64,000 nucleotides of DNA. Source: Syntrophaceae bacterium. Lineage in GTDB: Bacteria > Desulfobacterota > BSN033 > UBA1163. Made by a program: the position numbers and the translations under genes. How positions within the stretch are numbered: the stretch's first letter is position 1; each line of letters opens with the position of its first letter. The stretch is from contig JACAEX010000001.1 in the NCBI GenBank assembly GCA_013388635.1, forward strand, positions 55,702-119,701. Direction: 5' to 3'. Of the stretch, positions 44,432 to 53,900 are shown piece by piece. The notes beneath the pieces are model-generated. The model was not told where the DNA came from, did not search any database, and saw nothing but the letters and a program-made list of their open reading frames with translations.

Positions 44432-45403
44432 ATGGGAAAAAAACTTGCATTCGAAAGATACAACTGGTTTCACGGCCAGATAAAGGCGAACCGATATCCC
44501 AATGCGAGAAAACTTGCAGAAAAGTTTGAGATATCGGAGAAGCATGCCCAGAGGGAGATAGAATTTATGCGGGAGAGGCTTTATGCCCCTCTTCTCTATG
44601 ACCCTGGGCGAAGAGGTTATCGGTACGAAGATGATAGTTATGAACTACCCCCGGTCTGGTTCAAAGAGGATGAACTTCTGGCACTGTGCCTCTCCCTGAG
44701 GCTTTCATCGACATTACCCGATCGGAAACTTAAGACCGCCCTTTATCAGCTCTTAGAGAAGTTCCTTACCTTCAGATTCCTCGACCTTTCGCCAAGCCTT
44801 AGAGATATAAAAGAAAAGGTATCTGTCAAGAATGTGGAGTATTATAAGGTTGATGAGGCCATATTTCACAAGGTCGTTGATTCTCTTTTTCGCAACGAAG
44901 GCCTCAAGATTTCTTACTACACGCCTCATAAGGACGAGATTACTGAGAGGGTGATCCAGCCGCTTCACCTCCTCTGCTATATGGGAAGCTGGCACCTGAT
45001 AGCCTTCTGTACACTTAAAGGAGATCTGCGGGATTTTGCCCTTTCGCGTATCAGGACCATTGAAGCGGGTTCAAAAAGAATCGGGTTACCCAAAGGCCTT
45101 GGCTCTGTAAAGGAATACATAAATAAGAACTTTGGTCTGATGAGTGGGGATGAGTCGATCGAGGTCTGCCTCAGGTTTGGGCCTGAGGTTTCGCCCTGGA
45201 TTTCTGAGCAGATATGGTTCAGTGGCCAGGAGATTTCGCGAAATGAGGACGGGAGCATCTGCCTGAAGTTTCCAGTTGCGGACTTCAGGGAGGTTCGAAG
45301 GGAAATTTTGAGATATGGGGCAAATGTTGAAGTTCTGTCACCTCCGGAGTTGAGGGAAGAGATTAAACAAGAAATCGCAAGGATGTCGAAGGTTTATGCC
45401 TAA
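44432..45403 (+). CDS. WYL-domain transcriptional regulator
   Basis: This 323-residue protein has an N-terminal helix-turn-helix (residues 1-60; NARKLAEKFEISEKHAQREIEFM) and a WYL domain (about 140-215; IQPLHLLCYMGSWHLIAFCTLKGDLRDFALSRIRTIE). A WCX-type C-terminal domain follows (about 235-320). WYL proteins bind ligands, often nucleic acid or nucleotides, and many sit beside CRISPR or other defence loci as regulators. Its position between cas6 and cas3 suggests control of this locus. The 234-bp spacer before it holds no gene. Confidence 0.85.
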   Translation: MGKKLAFERYNWFHGQIKANRYPNARKLAEKFEISEKHAQREIEFMRERLYAPLLYDPGRRGYRYEDDSYELPPVWFKEDELLALCLSLRLSSTLPDRKLKTALYQLLEKFLTFRFLDLSPSLRDIKEKVSVKNVEYYKVDEAIFHKVVDSLFRNEGLKISYYTPHKDEITERVIQPLHLLCYMGSWHLIAFCTLKGDLRDFALSRIRTIEAGSKRIGLPKGLGSVKEYINKNFGLMSGDESIEVCLRFGPEVSPWISEQIWFSGQEISRNEDGSICLKFPVADFREVRREILRYGANVEVLSPPELREEIKQEIARMSKVYA

Positions 45404-45671
45404 TAAAGCCCGAAGTCTAAAGGCCAAAGTCCCGGGTCCAATGTCTAACGTCTCGAAAGAGATTCAAATGGGCCTTTTATCCGCCTCCGCGGAAGACCAT
45501 GGGCTCTGCCCGTGGGGCTCCATTTGGTCAGACATCTTTTGGAGGAGTTACTGTGATATTGGTTAAAGCACCTACAGGCCTTCCGACCATGGGGCCCTCG
45601 GCTCATTAATGGAAAGGAGAGATTATATCCATGATAAAAAATAATCCCGTTCTAACAGTTGCAAAGAAAAC
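45404..45671 (+). other. gene-free spacer upstream of cas3
   Basis: About 270 bp without an ORF. The first part has word-like repeats (AAGTCTAAAGGCCAAAGTCC, then GGTCCAATGTCTAACG) that resemble dispersed intergenic debris. The later part contains GGAGGAGTT and GGAAAGGAGAG stretches, but no ORF begins there. It may hold the cas3 promoter, but no clear -35/-10 pair could be assigned. Confidence 0.4.
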
Positions 45672-47903
45672 ATGACCACGGACGTCTTCAAAAAAATCAC
45701 AGGCCATGATCCCTATCCCCATCAGATCAAAACCTATGAGGCACTGGCCCGGGGTGAATCCGTCATTCTCTGTGCCCCCACAGGCAGCGGAAAAAGCGAG
45801 GCAGTATTTGTACCATTTGTGGAATTGAGAGGAAGAACCCTACCCAACAGCATGATCTATTCTCTTCCAATGAGGGCTCTTGTCAATTCCCTGGAAGAAA
45901 GATTCAAGGGATATGGAACAAGCCTCGATGTTAAAGCACAACATGGTAAAAGGGCTGAAAGTGTGCTGTTTGACGCTGATTGTATTGTTGCAACGCTCGA
46001 CCAGGTAATTACATCTTACGTCTGTGCTCCTTTAAGTCTGGGAGTTAGGCACGGGAATATTCCAGCAGGTGCAGTTGCCTCGAGCTTCCATGTCTTTGAT
46101 GAGGTTCATACCTTCGAGCCTTTGTTAGGTCTTCAAAGTTCCCTGATATTGGCTGAAAGGATGAAAAATATGGCCATTCCTTTTGCCATTATGTCTGCCA
46201 CTCTTCCGGCTGGTTTTATATCCTCTTTATCCGAGAGATTGGGTGCCAGATCGATAGATGCTGAAGAACACACGATTCCTGCCAGGGCAAAAAGGGTTGT
46301 AACCCTGAGAGAGAATCTGAATGAACAGCTTTCCTCTGATAGAGTTTTAAACTTACATAACGATCATAATGGCCGGACAATAGTCGTTTGTAATACCGTT
46401 GGGAGAGCAATCGATCTTTATTTGGCATTAAAGGACAGGGTGACGCCAAAGCCAATCCTCATTCACTCAAGGTATTTTGACGACGACAGGGCAGAGAAAG
46501 AAGTCCATATCAAAAGACTGTTTGGTAGAGAAAGCAAAGAGAAGGCCTTACTTATCACAACACAGGTGATCGAGGTTGGAATGGACATATCCTGCGACCT
46601 CCTTGTTTCAGAGCTTGCGCCTGTAGATGCTCTTATACAGAGAGCAGGTAGGTGTGCCAGATGGGGTGGTAAAGGAGAAATCATTGTTTTTGGAATTTCC
46701 TGTCACGCACCTTATGAACAAGCGCTCATCAACAAAACAAAGACAGTAGTTGAAAAGAATAAAGACCAAAGACTTACATGGGACCTTGAAAAAGAGATGG
46801 TTAACGAAGTCCTTGAAGAGACTTTTGCGGAATTTGCAAAGCCTGAAGCAGGTGCCAGGGCAATGATGTACTTATCGAAGGCTGCATTCGAAGGTAAACC
46901 CGCAACCGCCGAAAAGGCTGTCCGTGATGCTTTGTCAGTAGAGATTTCCATCCACGATAATCCAAAACTGCTTGGTAACCGGGTTCTCTGGCTGCCGAGA
47001 TGTAAAGTCCATCCGGGTACTCTTAAGCAATTTTTTATTAATGGAAAACCCAAGCTGTGGCGGATTGAGCAGGATAGAAATGTTATGGATGATTATCATC
47101 CGCAGGTCGAAGTAATTCTGGTGAAATATGCGAACGACATACATCCGAATGGATTTTATGTAATTCATAGTGGTTATGCATCCTATCATCCTGAAGAAGG
47201 TCTTGTCTTGGGAAAGCGGGGAGCTCCTGCTGAGCCAGTTGAGCCAAAAGATGGCTTAAAAGACTCCTATTCAAAAGAAATCCCTCATGAGACATGGAAA
47301 CTGCACGCTTTAAGAACGGTCGATGCCTTTGAAAAATACATCCTTCCGGGAGAAGATTTCGTTTACTCAAGGCTGGCTTCTTGTCTGCCAATAGAGAAGG
47401 AATGGCTTTTATCTTTAATTCGATTAGTTCTTCTCCTTCACGACTTAGGAAAACTTACAGAGGAATGGCAAAAGAAGATCGGTGCAGAGGGTGAGTTCCT
47501 TGCCCATTCAGGAAATCTTGCAAACATAAAGCTTCCACCCCATGCCACGGTTTCAGCATACGTTTTGAGGGATTATCTAAGAAAAAAATGGGATCAAGTG
47601 ATTGGAGATGCCGCATTCTTCGCCATAGCCCACCACCACTCTGTTCGAGCAGCCAAAGTGCCCAGGTATAATCTTTGTAAGAGATGGGCCGAAGAAATTA
47701 ACAGCATCCTTTCCGAAAGAACAGGAATAAGACTTGAGCAGGAAGAGTTCAGGAAGCTTGAGACACAAGACTCTCCAACAACTCTTTCGAACCATATACC
47801 CGCCTTCGAAAAAGAAAAGACTTATAACCTATATGCCATATTATCAAGAGCATTAAGACTTTCAGACAGGAGGGCTACAACTCAGGAAAGCGAGATTGGT
47901 TAA
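45672..47903 (+). CDS. cas3: CRISPR-associated helicase Cas3 with C-terminal HD nuclease domain
   Basis: This 743-residue superfamily 2 helicase would unwind and degrade target DNA recruited by the type I effector. Walker A is APTGSGKSE (residues 35-43), the DEVH box is at 143-146, SATLP near 175, and motif VI DALIQRAGRCARWG near 325. A C-terminal HD domain carries LLLHDLGK (HD at 590-591), a His in PHATVSAYVL and AIAHHHSVRAAK. In the usual type I-A locus helicase and HD are separate genes, and in most fused Cas3 proteins HD comes first; the reverse order here resembles type I-G. It is followed by a sigma-like gene after 59 bp. Confidence 0.9.
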   Translation: MTTDVFKKITGHDPYPHQIKTYEALARGESVILCAPTGSGKSEAVFVPFVELRGRTLPNSMIYSLPMRALVNSLEERFKGYGTSLDVKAQHGKRAESVLFDADCIVATLDQVITSYVCAPLSLGVRHGNIPAGAVASSFHVFDEVHTFEPLLGLQSSLILAERMKNMAIPFAIMSATLPAGFISSLSERLGARSIDAEEHTIPARAKRVVTLRENLNEQLSSDRVLNLHNDHNGRTIVVCNTVGRAIDLYLALKDRVTPKPILIHSRYFDDDRAEKEVHIKRLFGRESKEKALLITTQVIEVGMDISCDLLVSELAPVDALIQRAGRCARWGGKGEIIVFGISCHAPYEQALINKTKTVVEKNKDQRLTWDLEKEMVNEVLEETFAEFAKPEAGARAMMYLSKAAFEGKPATAEKAVRDALSVEISIHDNPKLLGNRVLWLPRCKVHPGTLKQFFINGKPKLWRIEQDRNVMDDYHPQVEVILVKYANDIHPNGFYVIHSGYASYHPEEGLVLGKRGAPAEPVEPKDGLKDSYSKEIPHETWKLHALRTVDAFEKYILPGEDFVYSRLASCLPIEKEWLLSLIRLVLLLHDLGKLTEEWQKKIGAEGEFLAHSGNLANIKLPPHATVSAYVLRDYLRKKWDQVIGDAAFFAIAHHHSVRAAKVPRYNLCKRWAEEINSILSERTGIRLEQEEFRKLETQDSPTTLSNHIPAFEKEKTYNLYAILSRALRLSDRRATTQESEIG

Positions 47904-47919
47904 AATTTGCCATGAAAAT

Positions 47920-47945
47920 GCGGATATAAATAGCGGATATAAATA
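47920..47945 (+). repeat. perfect tandem 13-bp direct repeat upstream of the sigma-like gene
   Basis: GCGGATATAAATA occurs twice head to tail (47920-47932 and 47933-47945), 17 bp before the ATG of the sigma-like gene. A tandem site of this size next to a regulator is a candidate binding site for a dimeric regulator, or a duplicated -10-like element. It could also be a slippage product. Confidence 0.65.
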
Positions 47946-47962
47946 TAGGGAGAGAGAAGGCT

Positions 47963-48721
47963 ATGAACTTATGGATACTTAAGGAGAGGATTTATGATCT
48001 CTCTCAGCAGTTAACCGTAGCGGAACTGAAATACCTTGCTAAGGTTGACGGAAAAAAGCAAGGAATTGGCAGAGAAGAAAGGATTTTTATTGCGAAGAGG
48101 GGGCTGACAGGGTTTTCGTACCGTAGCATTCCTCGGTATGTCAAAGTGTTTTTGGATAAATGTCAAAAGGATTACGTGATATATGGAGGATTTGCCGATC
48201 GCGACTTGATAATGCAAATGAAAAATGGGTGTGGCGACGCCTTTGAAGAATTGTGTAAGCGTCACGAGGCATTTCTTGAGGCAACAGTAAAAAGATGCAT
48301 TAAAAATACCGAGGATTATGAAGAATGTTTACAAATTGCTAAAATTGCCTTTTGGAAGGCTGCGACACGGTTTGATATCCGAAGGATGACAAATGTAGAA
48401 ACATTTGCAGTCCCGCATTTACGAGGGAAAATATATGACCACCTCAAAACTAAAATACAATTTGAGGAGTTGGATTCGGATATGGAAGACGGAAAGTATG
48501 TAAAACAATATGAAGCTATAGATGCCAAAATAGGTATCGAGAGACTTATACAAAGGGCTTTTCTTACAAATTTGGAACGAAGGGTCATCTTAAATGGCTT
48601 TGGTTTAGAAGATGGGATTGAGCGGAAACTTAGGGAAATTGCTAAAAGTGAAAAGGTTTCCATCCCATATATCCATAAAGTTAAAAACGCTGCTATTCAA
48701 AAATTAAGATTATCCGTTTAG
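47963..48721 (+). CDS. sigma-70-like protein encoded inside the cas locus
   Basis: This 252-residue protein has sigma factor regions 2 and 4. Residues 80-165 match region 2 (DLIMQMKNGCGDAFEELCKRH, then EECLQIAKIAFWKAATRFD, ETFAVPHLRGKIYDHL). Residues 196-250 match region 4 (RAFLTNLERRVILNGFG, REIAKSEKVSIPYIHKV, AAIQKLR). The first 75 residues are an extension I do not recognise. GAGAGAAGG precedes the ATG. Its AT-rich composition matches cas3 and cas8, not the GC-rich genes that follow. It could redirect transcription on infection or drive the cas genes. No anti-sigma gene is visible. Confidence 0.75.
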   Translation: MNLWILKERIYDLSQQLTVAELKYLAKVDGKKQGIGREERIFIAKRGLTGFSYRSIPRYVKVFLDKCQKDYVIYGGFADRDLIMQMKNGCGDAFEELCKRHEAFLEATVKRCIKNTEDYEECLQIAKIAFWKAATRFDIRRMTNVETFAVPHLRGKIYDHLKTKIQFEELDSDMEDGKYVKQYEAIDAKIGIERLIQRAFLTNLERRVILNGFGLEDGIERKLREIAKSEKVSIPYIHKVKNAAIQKLRLSV

Positions 48722-48738
48722 GAAGTTGAAAAAAATAA

Positions 48739-49884
48739 ATGGAGCTAACGATGGAAATAAAGTTAAGAACTCTGACACCTATTTGGACTGGTGGCATAGA
48801 CCAAACTTGTGACCGCCTGCACGAGACGGGACTCATTGGCTCGTTGCGCTGGTGGTACGAGGCACTGGTCCGTGGCCTGGGCGGCTATGATTGTGACCCG
48901 ACGAAGCACGGCTGCCCAAACAAAGCTGGCGAAGTCTGTGCGGCTTGCTGCCTCTTTGGGACCACCGGTTGGGGACGGAAGTTCAGGCTCAGGGTGTATG
49001 GCAAGCAAAGAGCATCGCCTGAGTTCGGAGAACTTAAGGTAAACCCTGAGCAAAAGCGGGGCTCGCGGCTGGGAGCCGGAGTACTATCAGATGAGCTGAC
49101 CGTAACCGTTTTGCCGATGCGCCCTACAGACCAACACGAGTTGAACGTCTTGGCCTTTCTTGTCTACTTCGTGGCTCGCTGGGCGGCATTGGGGGCCAGG
49201 ACCCAGATGGGTTATGGGGTAGTTGACCTGGACACCATCGCTCCGGCTGGCAACGCCATCTCAGCCCGAGAAATAGCCGACAGCCTGACCCTCATCGAAC
49301 GTGCAGCCAGGAAGCATCCTGCTCCTGGCCCCATGTCGGAAAGACTGCCTGACATCCGGGACTTTTTCTTCGCGCGCCTGCGGCTGCCACCGGGCGTCAG
49401 GGAGGCGACCCTCAAATGGCTGGGCGAACCCCGGTATGTAGCGGCCAGGGAACAGGGCTTCGTACCCAGCGCGCCAGGTGTGCGGTATGAGATGCGGTCT
49501 TGGCTGCGAGACCCGGCCTTTGTCCCAGGAGTACGCCGATTGGATGACTTGCGTCATGACCTCATGGGGACCACACAGAAAAGCAGTGCACTCGATGCTC
49601 CCAGGGGCTCCAGGCTCTTCGTCTCGCACCTCTACCAAACTGGTGATGGTTGGGAGTTTCGGGTTTGGGGGTGGGTCCCAAATCTCTCAGCTTACAATGT
49701 GCGGCGCGATACTCTTTTGCAGGCCATTCGCCAACGGCTAGAAGAGGCGCAGTTTGGCAGGGCTGTCTTCGGGTTAACTCAACCACTGCAATTGGAATGG
49801 CATAGCTTTGACCGACAGGGTACACAGTCTTTGGGCGACTACCTGAGAAGCCTGGTACGCCAGATAGAGAGGAGGTCAAAATGA
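48739..49884 (+). CDS. cmr1: type III CRISPR RAMP protein, Cmr1-like
   Basis: This 381-residue RAMP protein belongs to the 3'-capping end of type III-B/C effectors. The N terminus IKLRTLTPIWTGGIDQTCDR, then TGLIGSLRWWYEALVRGLGG, is the Cmr1 pattern, and GARTQMGYGVV is a glycine-rich RAMP loop. A CDPTKHGCPNKAGEVCAACCLFG segment may bind zinc. An internal ATG at 48751 with GGAG upstream is an alternative start. Base composition changes from AT-rich to GC-rich within its first 25 codons, placing the left junction of the imported module here. The stop overlaps the next gene by 4 bp. Confidence 0.82.
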   Translation: MELTMEIKLRTLTPIWTGGIDQTCDRLHETGLIGSLRWWYEALVRGLGGYDCDPTKHGCPNKAGEVCAACCLFGTTGWGRKFRLRVYGKQRASPEFGELKVNPEQKRGSRLGAGVLSDELTVTVLPMRPTDQHELNVLAFLVYFVARWAALGARTQMGYGVVDLDTIAPAGNAISAREIADSLTLIERAARKHPAPGPMSERLPDIRDFFFARLRLPPGVREATLKWLGEPRYVAAREQGFVPSAPGVRYEMRSWLRDPAFVPGVRRLDDLRHDLMGTTQKSSALDAPRGSRLFVSHLYQTGDGWEFRVWGWVPNLSAYNVRRDTLLQAIRQRLEEAQFGRAVFGLTQPLQLEWHSFDRQGTQSLGDYLRSLVRQIERRSK

Positions 49885-50993
49885 ACTATGATTTCGCTGC
49901 CTATGTGATCCAACAATTTCGCTCGGCAGAACAGACCATCCGGCGACGCTTTCAGCAGGAGACTCAGGGTTTGAGCAAAACCCGTGCTGTGGAAGAGAAG
50001 AAGCGCATCACTGCCGAGGAAGTGAGTCGCTTCACTCAGAGGATCACGGGGGGCGATTTGCGGATGATGGACACGGTTCTGAGCCTGATCCAGATGAGCT
50101 ACGCTGATTACAAAGAAGGCATTCGTCAGGCTTGGATGAGTGGAGCCACCAAATCTCTGGGCCCTTCGGTGCAGATGAACCTGTTTGCCCAAGTTTTATC
50201 AGTAGAGAGGCGACTGAGCACTGTGTTGCCTACACTTCCGCATTACTCCTGGTACATTTTTCTGCCCGTGCGCCTGGCGGAGCCGTTCACCAGCAAGGAT
50301 GATGGCGAGATGCACGTGCTGGAGAACCCGATCTGCCGGGAGCGGGTCTTTGGGGTCCCCATGGTGCGCCCCTCGACCTGGAAGGGCAATTTGCGTTGGA
50401 TGGCGGTGATGGCCGGCTTGGACCAGGAAATCCGTGAACGGCTCTTTGGCAACGAGACCCACGAGGAAGAAGAATTCCGTGCCGGACGACTCTTCTTCTT
50501 CCCCACGTATTTCGACCGCATTGACTTCGAGGTTATGACCCCTTTAGACCGTGAACGCCGCATTCCCAAGACCGGACCTATTCTCCTGGAATGTGTCCGC
50601 CATCATTCTGACGAAAGAGCCAGGCCTGGCGAGTTCAGTCTGCTCTACCTGGCACCCACCGGCGCCTGGCAAAGCCCGGCTGAGACGGCAGAACAGGCCG
50701 CGTCCGACTTGAAGCACACCGCCGCTATCCTGACCGAGATGTTGCTTTTCTATGGCTTCTCGGCCAAGAAGACCGGCGGGTTCGGGGTCATTGAGGACAA
50801 CTTCGGGGATCAGCAGGGGCGTAAACTGGGAGTGCTGGCCATGGTGGGCGTAGCACTCATAGAGGTCGAGGGAATGGCAAAGTCTGAGCCCGCGGAGCAG
50901 CCAGTCACAAGGTTACCCTTTGGCAGTTGTGCCGAGATGCGTTACCAGGCGGAGCGACTAGCCCGGGCTTTGAAGGAGGCAAGCCATGAGTGA
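49881..50993 (+). CDS. type III CRISPR RAMP superfamily protein (Cmr6-like?)
   Basis: This 370-residue protein has a helical N-terminal extension (1-105) and a RAMP domain with SWYIFLPVRLAEPFTSKDDGEMHV, then VPMVRPSTWKGNLRWMAV (the strand-loop of RAMP proteins), RAGRLFFFPTYFD and a glycine-rich end, KKTGGFGVIEDN. It is encoded directly before the Cas10 homologue, with stop-start overlaps of 4 and 8 bp. It would form part of the crRNA-binding backbone or cap. Which Cmr subunit it replaces is not certain; Cmr6 or a fused Cas7-like subunit is possible. Confidence 0.65.
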   Translation: MNYDFAAYVIQQFRSAEQTIRRRFQQETQGLSKTRAVEEKKRITAEEVSRFTQRITGGDLRMMDTVLSLIQMSYADYKEGIRQAWMSGATKSLGPSVQMNLFAQVLSVERRLSTVLPTLPHYSWYIFLPVRLAEPFTSKDDGEMHVLENPICRERVFGVPMVRPSTWKGNLRWMAVMAGLDQEIRERLFGNETHEEEEFRAGRLFFFPTYFDRIDFEVMTPLDRERRIPKTGPILLECVRHHSDERARPGEFSLLYLAPTGAWQSPAETAEQAASDLKHTAAILTEMLLFYGFSAKKTGGFGVIEDNFGDQQGRKLGVLAMVGVALIEVEGMAKSEPAEQPVTRLPFGSCAEMRYQAERLARALKEASHE

Positions 50994-53900
50994 CCCGATC
51001 GCGGCCATTGAACAGAATCAGACTCTCATACTGCTGGCTGAGTTGGGAGCCCTGCTGCACGACCTGGGCAAACTGAGCGAGGAGTTTGTTGACCAGATGT
51101 CGGTCAACCCTACATCTGTTTCCGCTGGGTTTCGGCATGAAGAGATCCTCACAACCAATTTTCTGGCTGCTCATCCCAACTTTGTGCCTTCAGCTCTCGT
51201 CACAGCTTTGAACGATCCACAGTGGAAAAACAAGCTCCACTTGCCAATTAAGGGAGCTGTGCAGGCGGAGCGCCTGGAAAGGCTGATCACACTGCATGGA
51301 AGTTCCAGCCAGGTAACTCTTGTCAAGGCTGTGGCTAATTGTGACCGGGCCGACTCCGGCGTGGACAAGGCCATCCCTCAGGCCAAACAAGCCAGGGAGC
51401 AGACCTACATTGCGACGGTTTTCGGCCACGAACCACCTGGACATCTTATCAATCTGGCAGGTCTAACCAGCGTCCGAGATTCGGTCTGCCAACACTTGGT
51501 GAAGGCATTTCAATCATACCGGCAAGGGCAGAATGTGGTGCAATTGCGGGAAGATGTGCTGTGTGCCCTTGTGCCTCGTGATGAGCGTGGCGGCTTCTAC
51601 GCTACCCTGGGCGAGACCCGCCGGGCCGCCAACGACGTGACCCTGGCCGACCATTCCTACTCCGTAGCCAGCATCTTCAAGGCTGCTGTGGCTGAGGCAC
51701 TGATCAAAGGGCAACTACCTGGAGATCAGATTCATTGGAAGCTCTTGGGAGTCAAGTGGGACGGGCTGAGGATCATCAGCAAAGCCTTCCGGGTTAACGA
51801 TGTGCTGGGACGTTGGGAGATGATCCGCCGGGTTAAGAAGGCATTGCGCCACTTCATTGAACTGGAATTCCCCATTGGCAACAAGGTCTATGACGATGAG
51901 GATGGCATTTGCTTCACAGTGCCCAATCTGGACTACGAGCGTGCACATGCCGTCGTGGCCAACTATCTGCGAGACCGAATCCTGGAAATTGTCAATCGGG
52001 AGGGCGATGGCGAGATCGTTCCGTCGCTATTGCTGCTCAAGGAGGAAACTCACTCCCTGGTACACCTCACCTGGCTTATCAAAGGCGAGGACCGGCAGCA
52101 TATGGTCAACCTGTTGAAAAACCAAAGTTTCGAGCCTCAGTGGGTAGCCCGTTGGGATCCGTCCAACCGGGGACAGGTGGACATCTGCCCTCTGTGTGGC
52201 CGTCGGCATCACGACGTGCCAGGCATGGCAAGTTGCCCATTGGACATTTGCCCCGTCTGCCAGGTGCGGCCCAAGCGCGAAGGGATCGAGACCTGTCCCT
52301 TCTGCCAGCACTGGCGGGAGGAGGGAAGCAGAGTCCGAGAGCGAGAAGGCATCCAGTGGTTGGACCTCATCGCCGACGACAACAACCAGATGGCGCTTAT
52401 CAGCGGGCGTTTCTGGCTGGAGAGCTGGCTGCACGGCGAGCAGACGGATACCCTGTTCAGCCAATCTCTGGCTGACTACGAAACGGACACCCAGGGAAAG
52501 TGGTACAAGAAGTCACCAGGTTCCCCACCCCTACCTGATCGGTACCCTGCTACCTATGTCGACTTGCGGAACCTTATGGAACAAGCCTTGCTAGGGACTG
52601 ACACCAGTGTGCTGGACCAAGTTGGTGGAGGTGGCTGGGAGTTTCTGCGGCGGCGCATTGAGAAGGGTGAATCAGCCAAGCAAGTGATAGCCGATTTCTA
52701 CCAGGCAGTAGTAGCGGAGCGAGATGTGCGCAAATTATCTGCGCAGGCTCGCACGTCCCAGGAACAGATGACCTTGCTGGCGCATTTCCTGTTCCGCAAA
52801 CACTCCTCGCCAGCCCGCCTGCGCCGGGTATGGCGCACCACGCAGCGCTTCAGTCTGCAGATACGGGATGACCTGGAGGAGGCCCTGGAGTTCCGCACTA
52901 CCTGGCGCTTCCGGTTGGACGGGGGGTTCGAAAGTGGCAAGATCTACGAAAATGTCACCATAGACAAGACGCCTGTTGATCTGTACTTTGATGGCCACTA
53001 TTTCCACGTCATCCAACGCCTGAAAGAGGCACCGAGAGTCGGGACAGAGGTGCGTATCGGCGAAAGGACGTACACTTTGGTTGGACAGCCCGAGGAGAGG
53101 GACTATCGCCCCTATGCCTCGATCCTCATCTCGCCGGTCACCTTCCAGTTTCTCGTGCCCGCCGACAAGGCGCTGGAAATTGTGAACGCCATCCGCGCCA
53201 GATACCAGGAGGAAATGGGCAAGGTATGGAACCGACTGCCCCTGGATCTAGGGATTGTCTATTTCAAGCGTAAAACACCGCTCTACGTGGTGGTGGACGC
53301 TGCCCGCCGGATGACGGAGATGCATCGAGGAAGCCCGCGTCCAGAAGAATGGAACGTGCTTGAGCAACCTCAGGTGGGTAGAACCAATCGTCAGGTGCAT
53401 CTGGTGTTGCAAACTGCTGGTGGCCAGCGAGTGGAATGGCAGGTCAGTTACCAGCTTGGTGATCCCACCAGGGAAGACGTTTATCACCCCTACTTCGTCA
53501 TTAGAGACTGCGACCCAACTACCCCACCAGAGCAGAGGAAAGACTACTTTCAGGTGCCGGGAGTGGGTCACCTGGTGCACGTGAGGAAATTGCAAAAGCA
53601 GGACCGTATCCAGATCATCCCGGGTCGCTTCGACTTTGAGTTCCTGGATACCTCCACGCGCCGCTACGATGTCAACTATACCGCACCGACAGGCAAGCGC
53701 CGCCATCCGGTGGCAGGCGAAACTGGCCCCCGGCCTTACTACCTGGACGAGTTGGATACCTTTGCCCGGCTGTGGTGGATGCTGAGCGGTCAGGGGGATT
53801 TGCGGCTGGCCGATGGAAGTTCCTGGCAGGGCCTGACGATCACGCAGATCAAAGGGCTGGAGGCAGTATTAGCTGAGCGGTTCGCCCGCTGGAAACCGGA

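Noticed and set aside
45404..45671. Second CRISPR array or leader upstream of cas3
   Set aside because: The word-like repeats there are short and irregular and do not match the 37-nt repeat or any regular spacing.
51909..52475. 188-residue plus-strand ORF inside csx11
   Set aside because: It is an off-frame shadow in GC-rich DNA, with no start signal and low-complexity Arg/Ala/Pro content.
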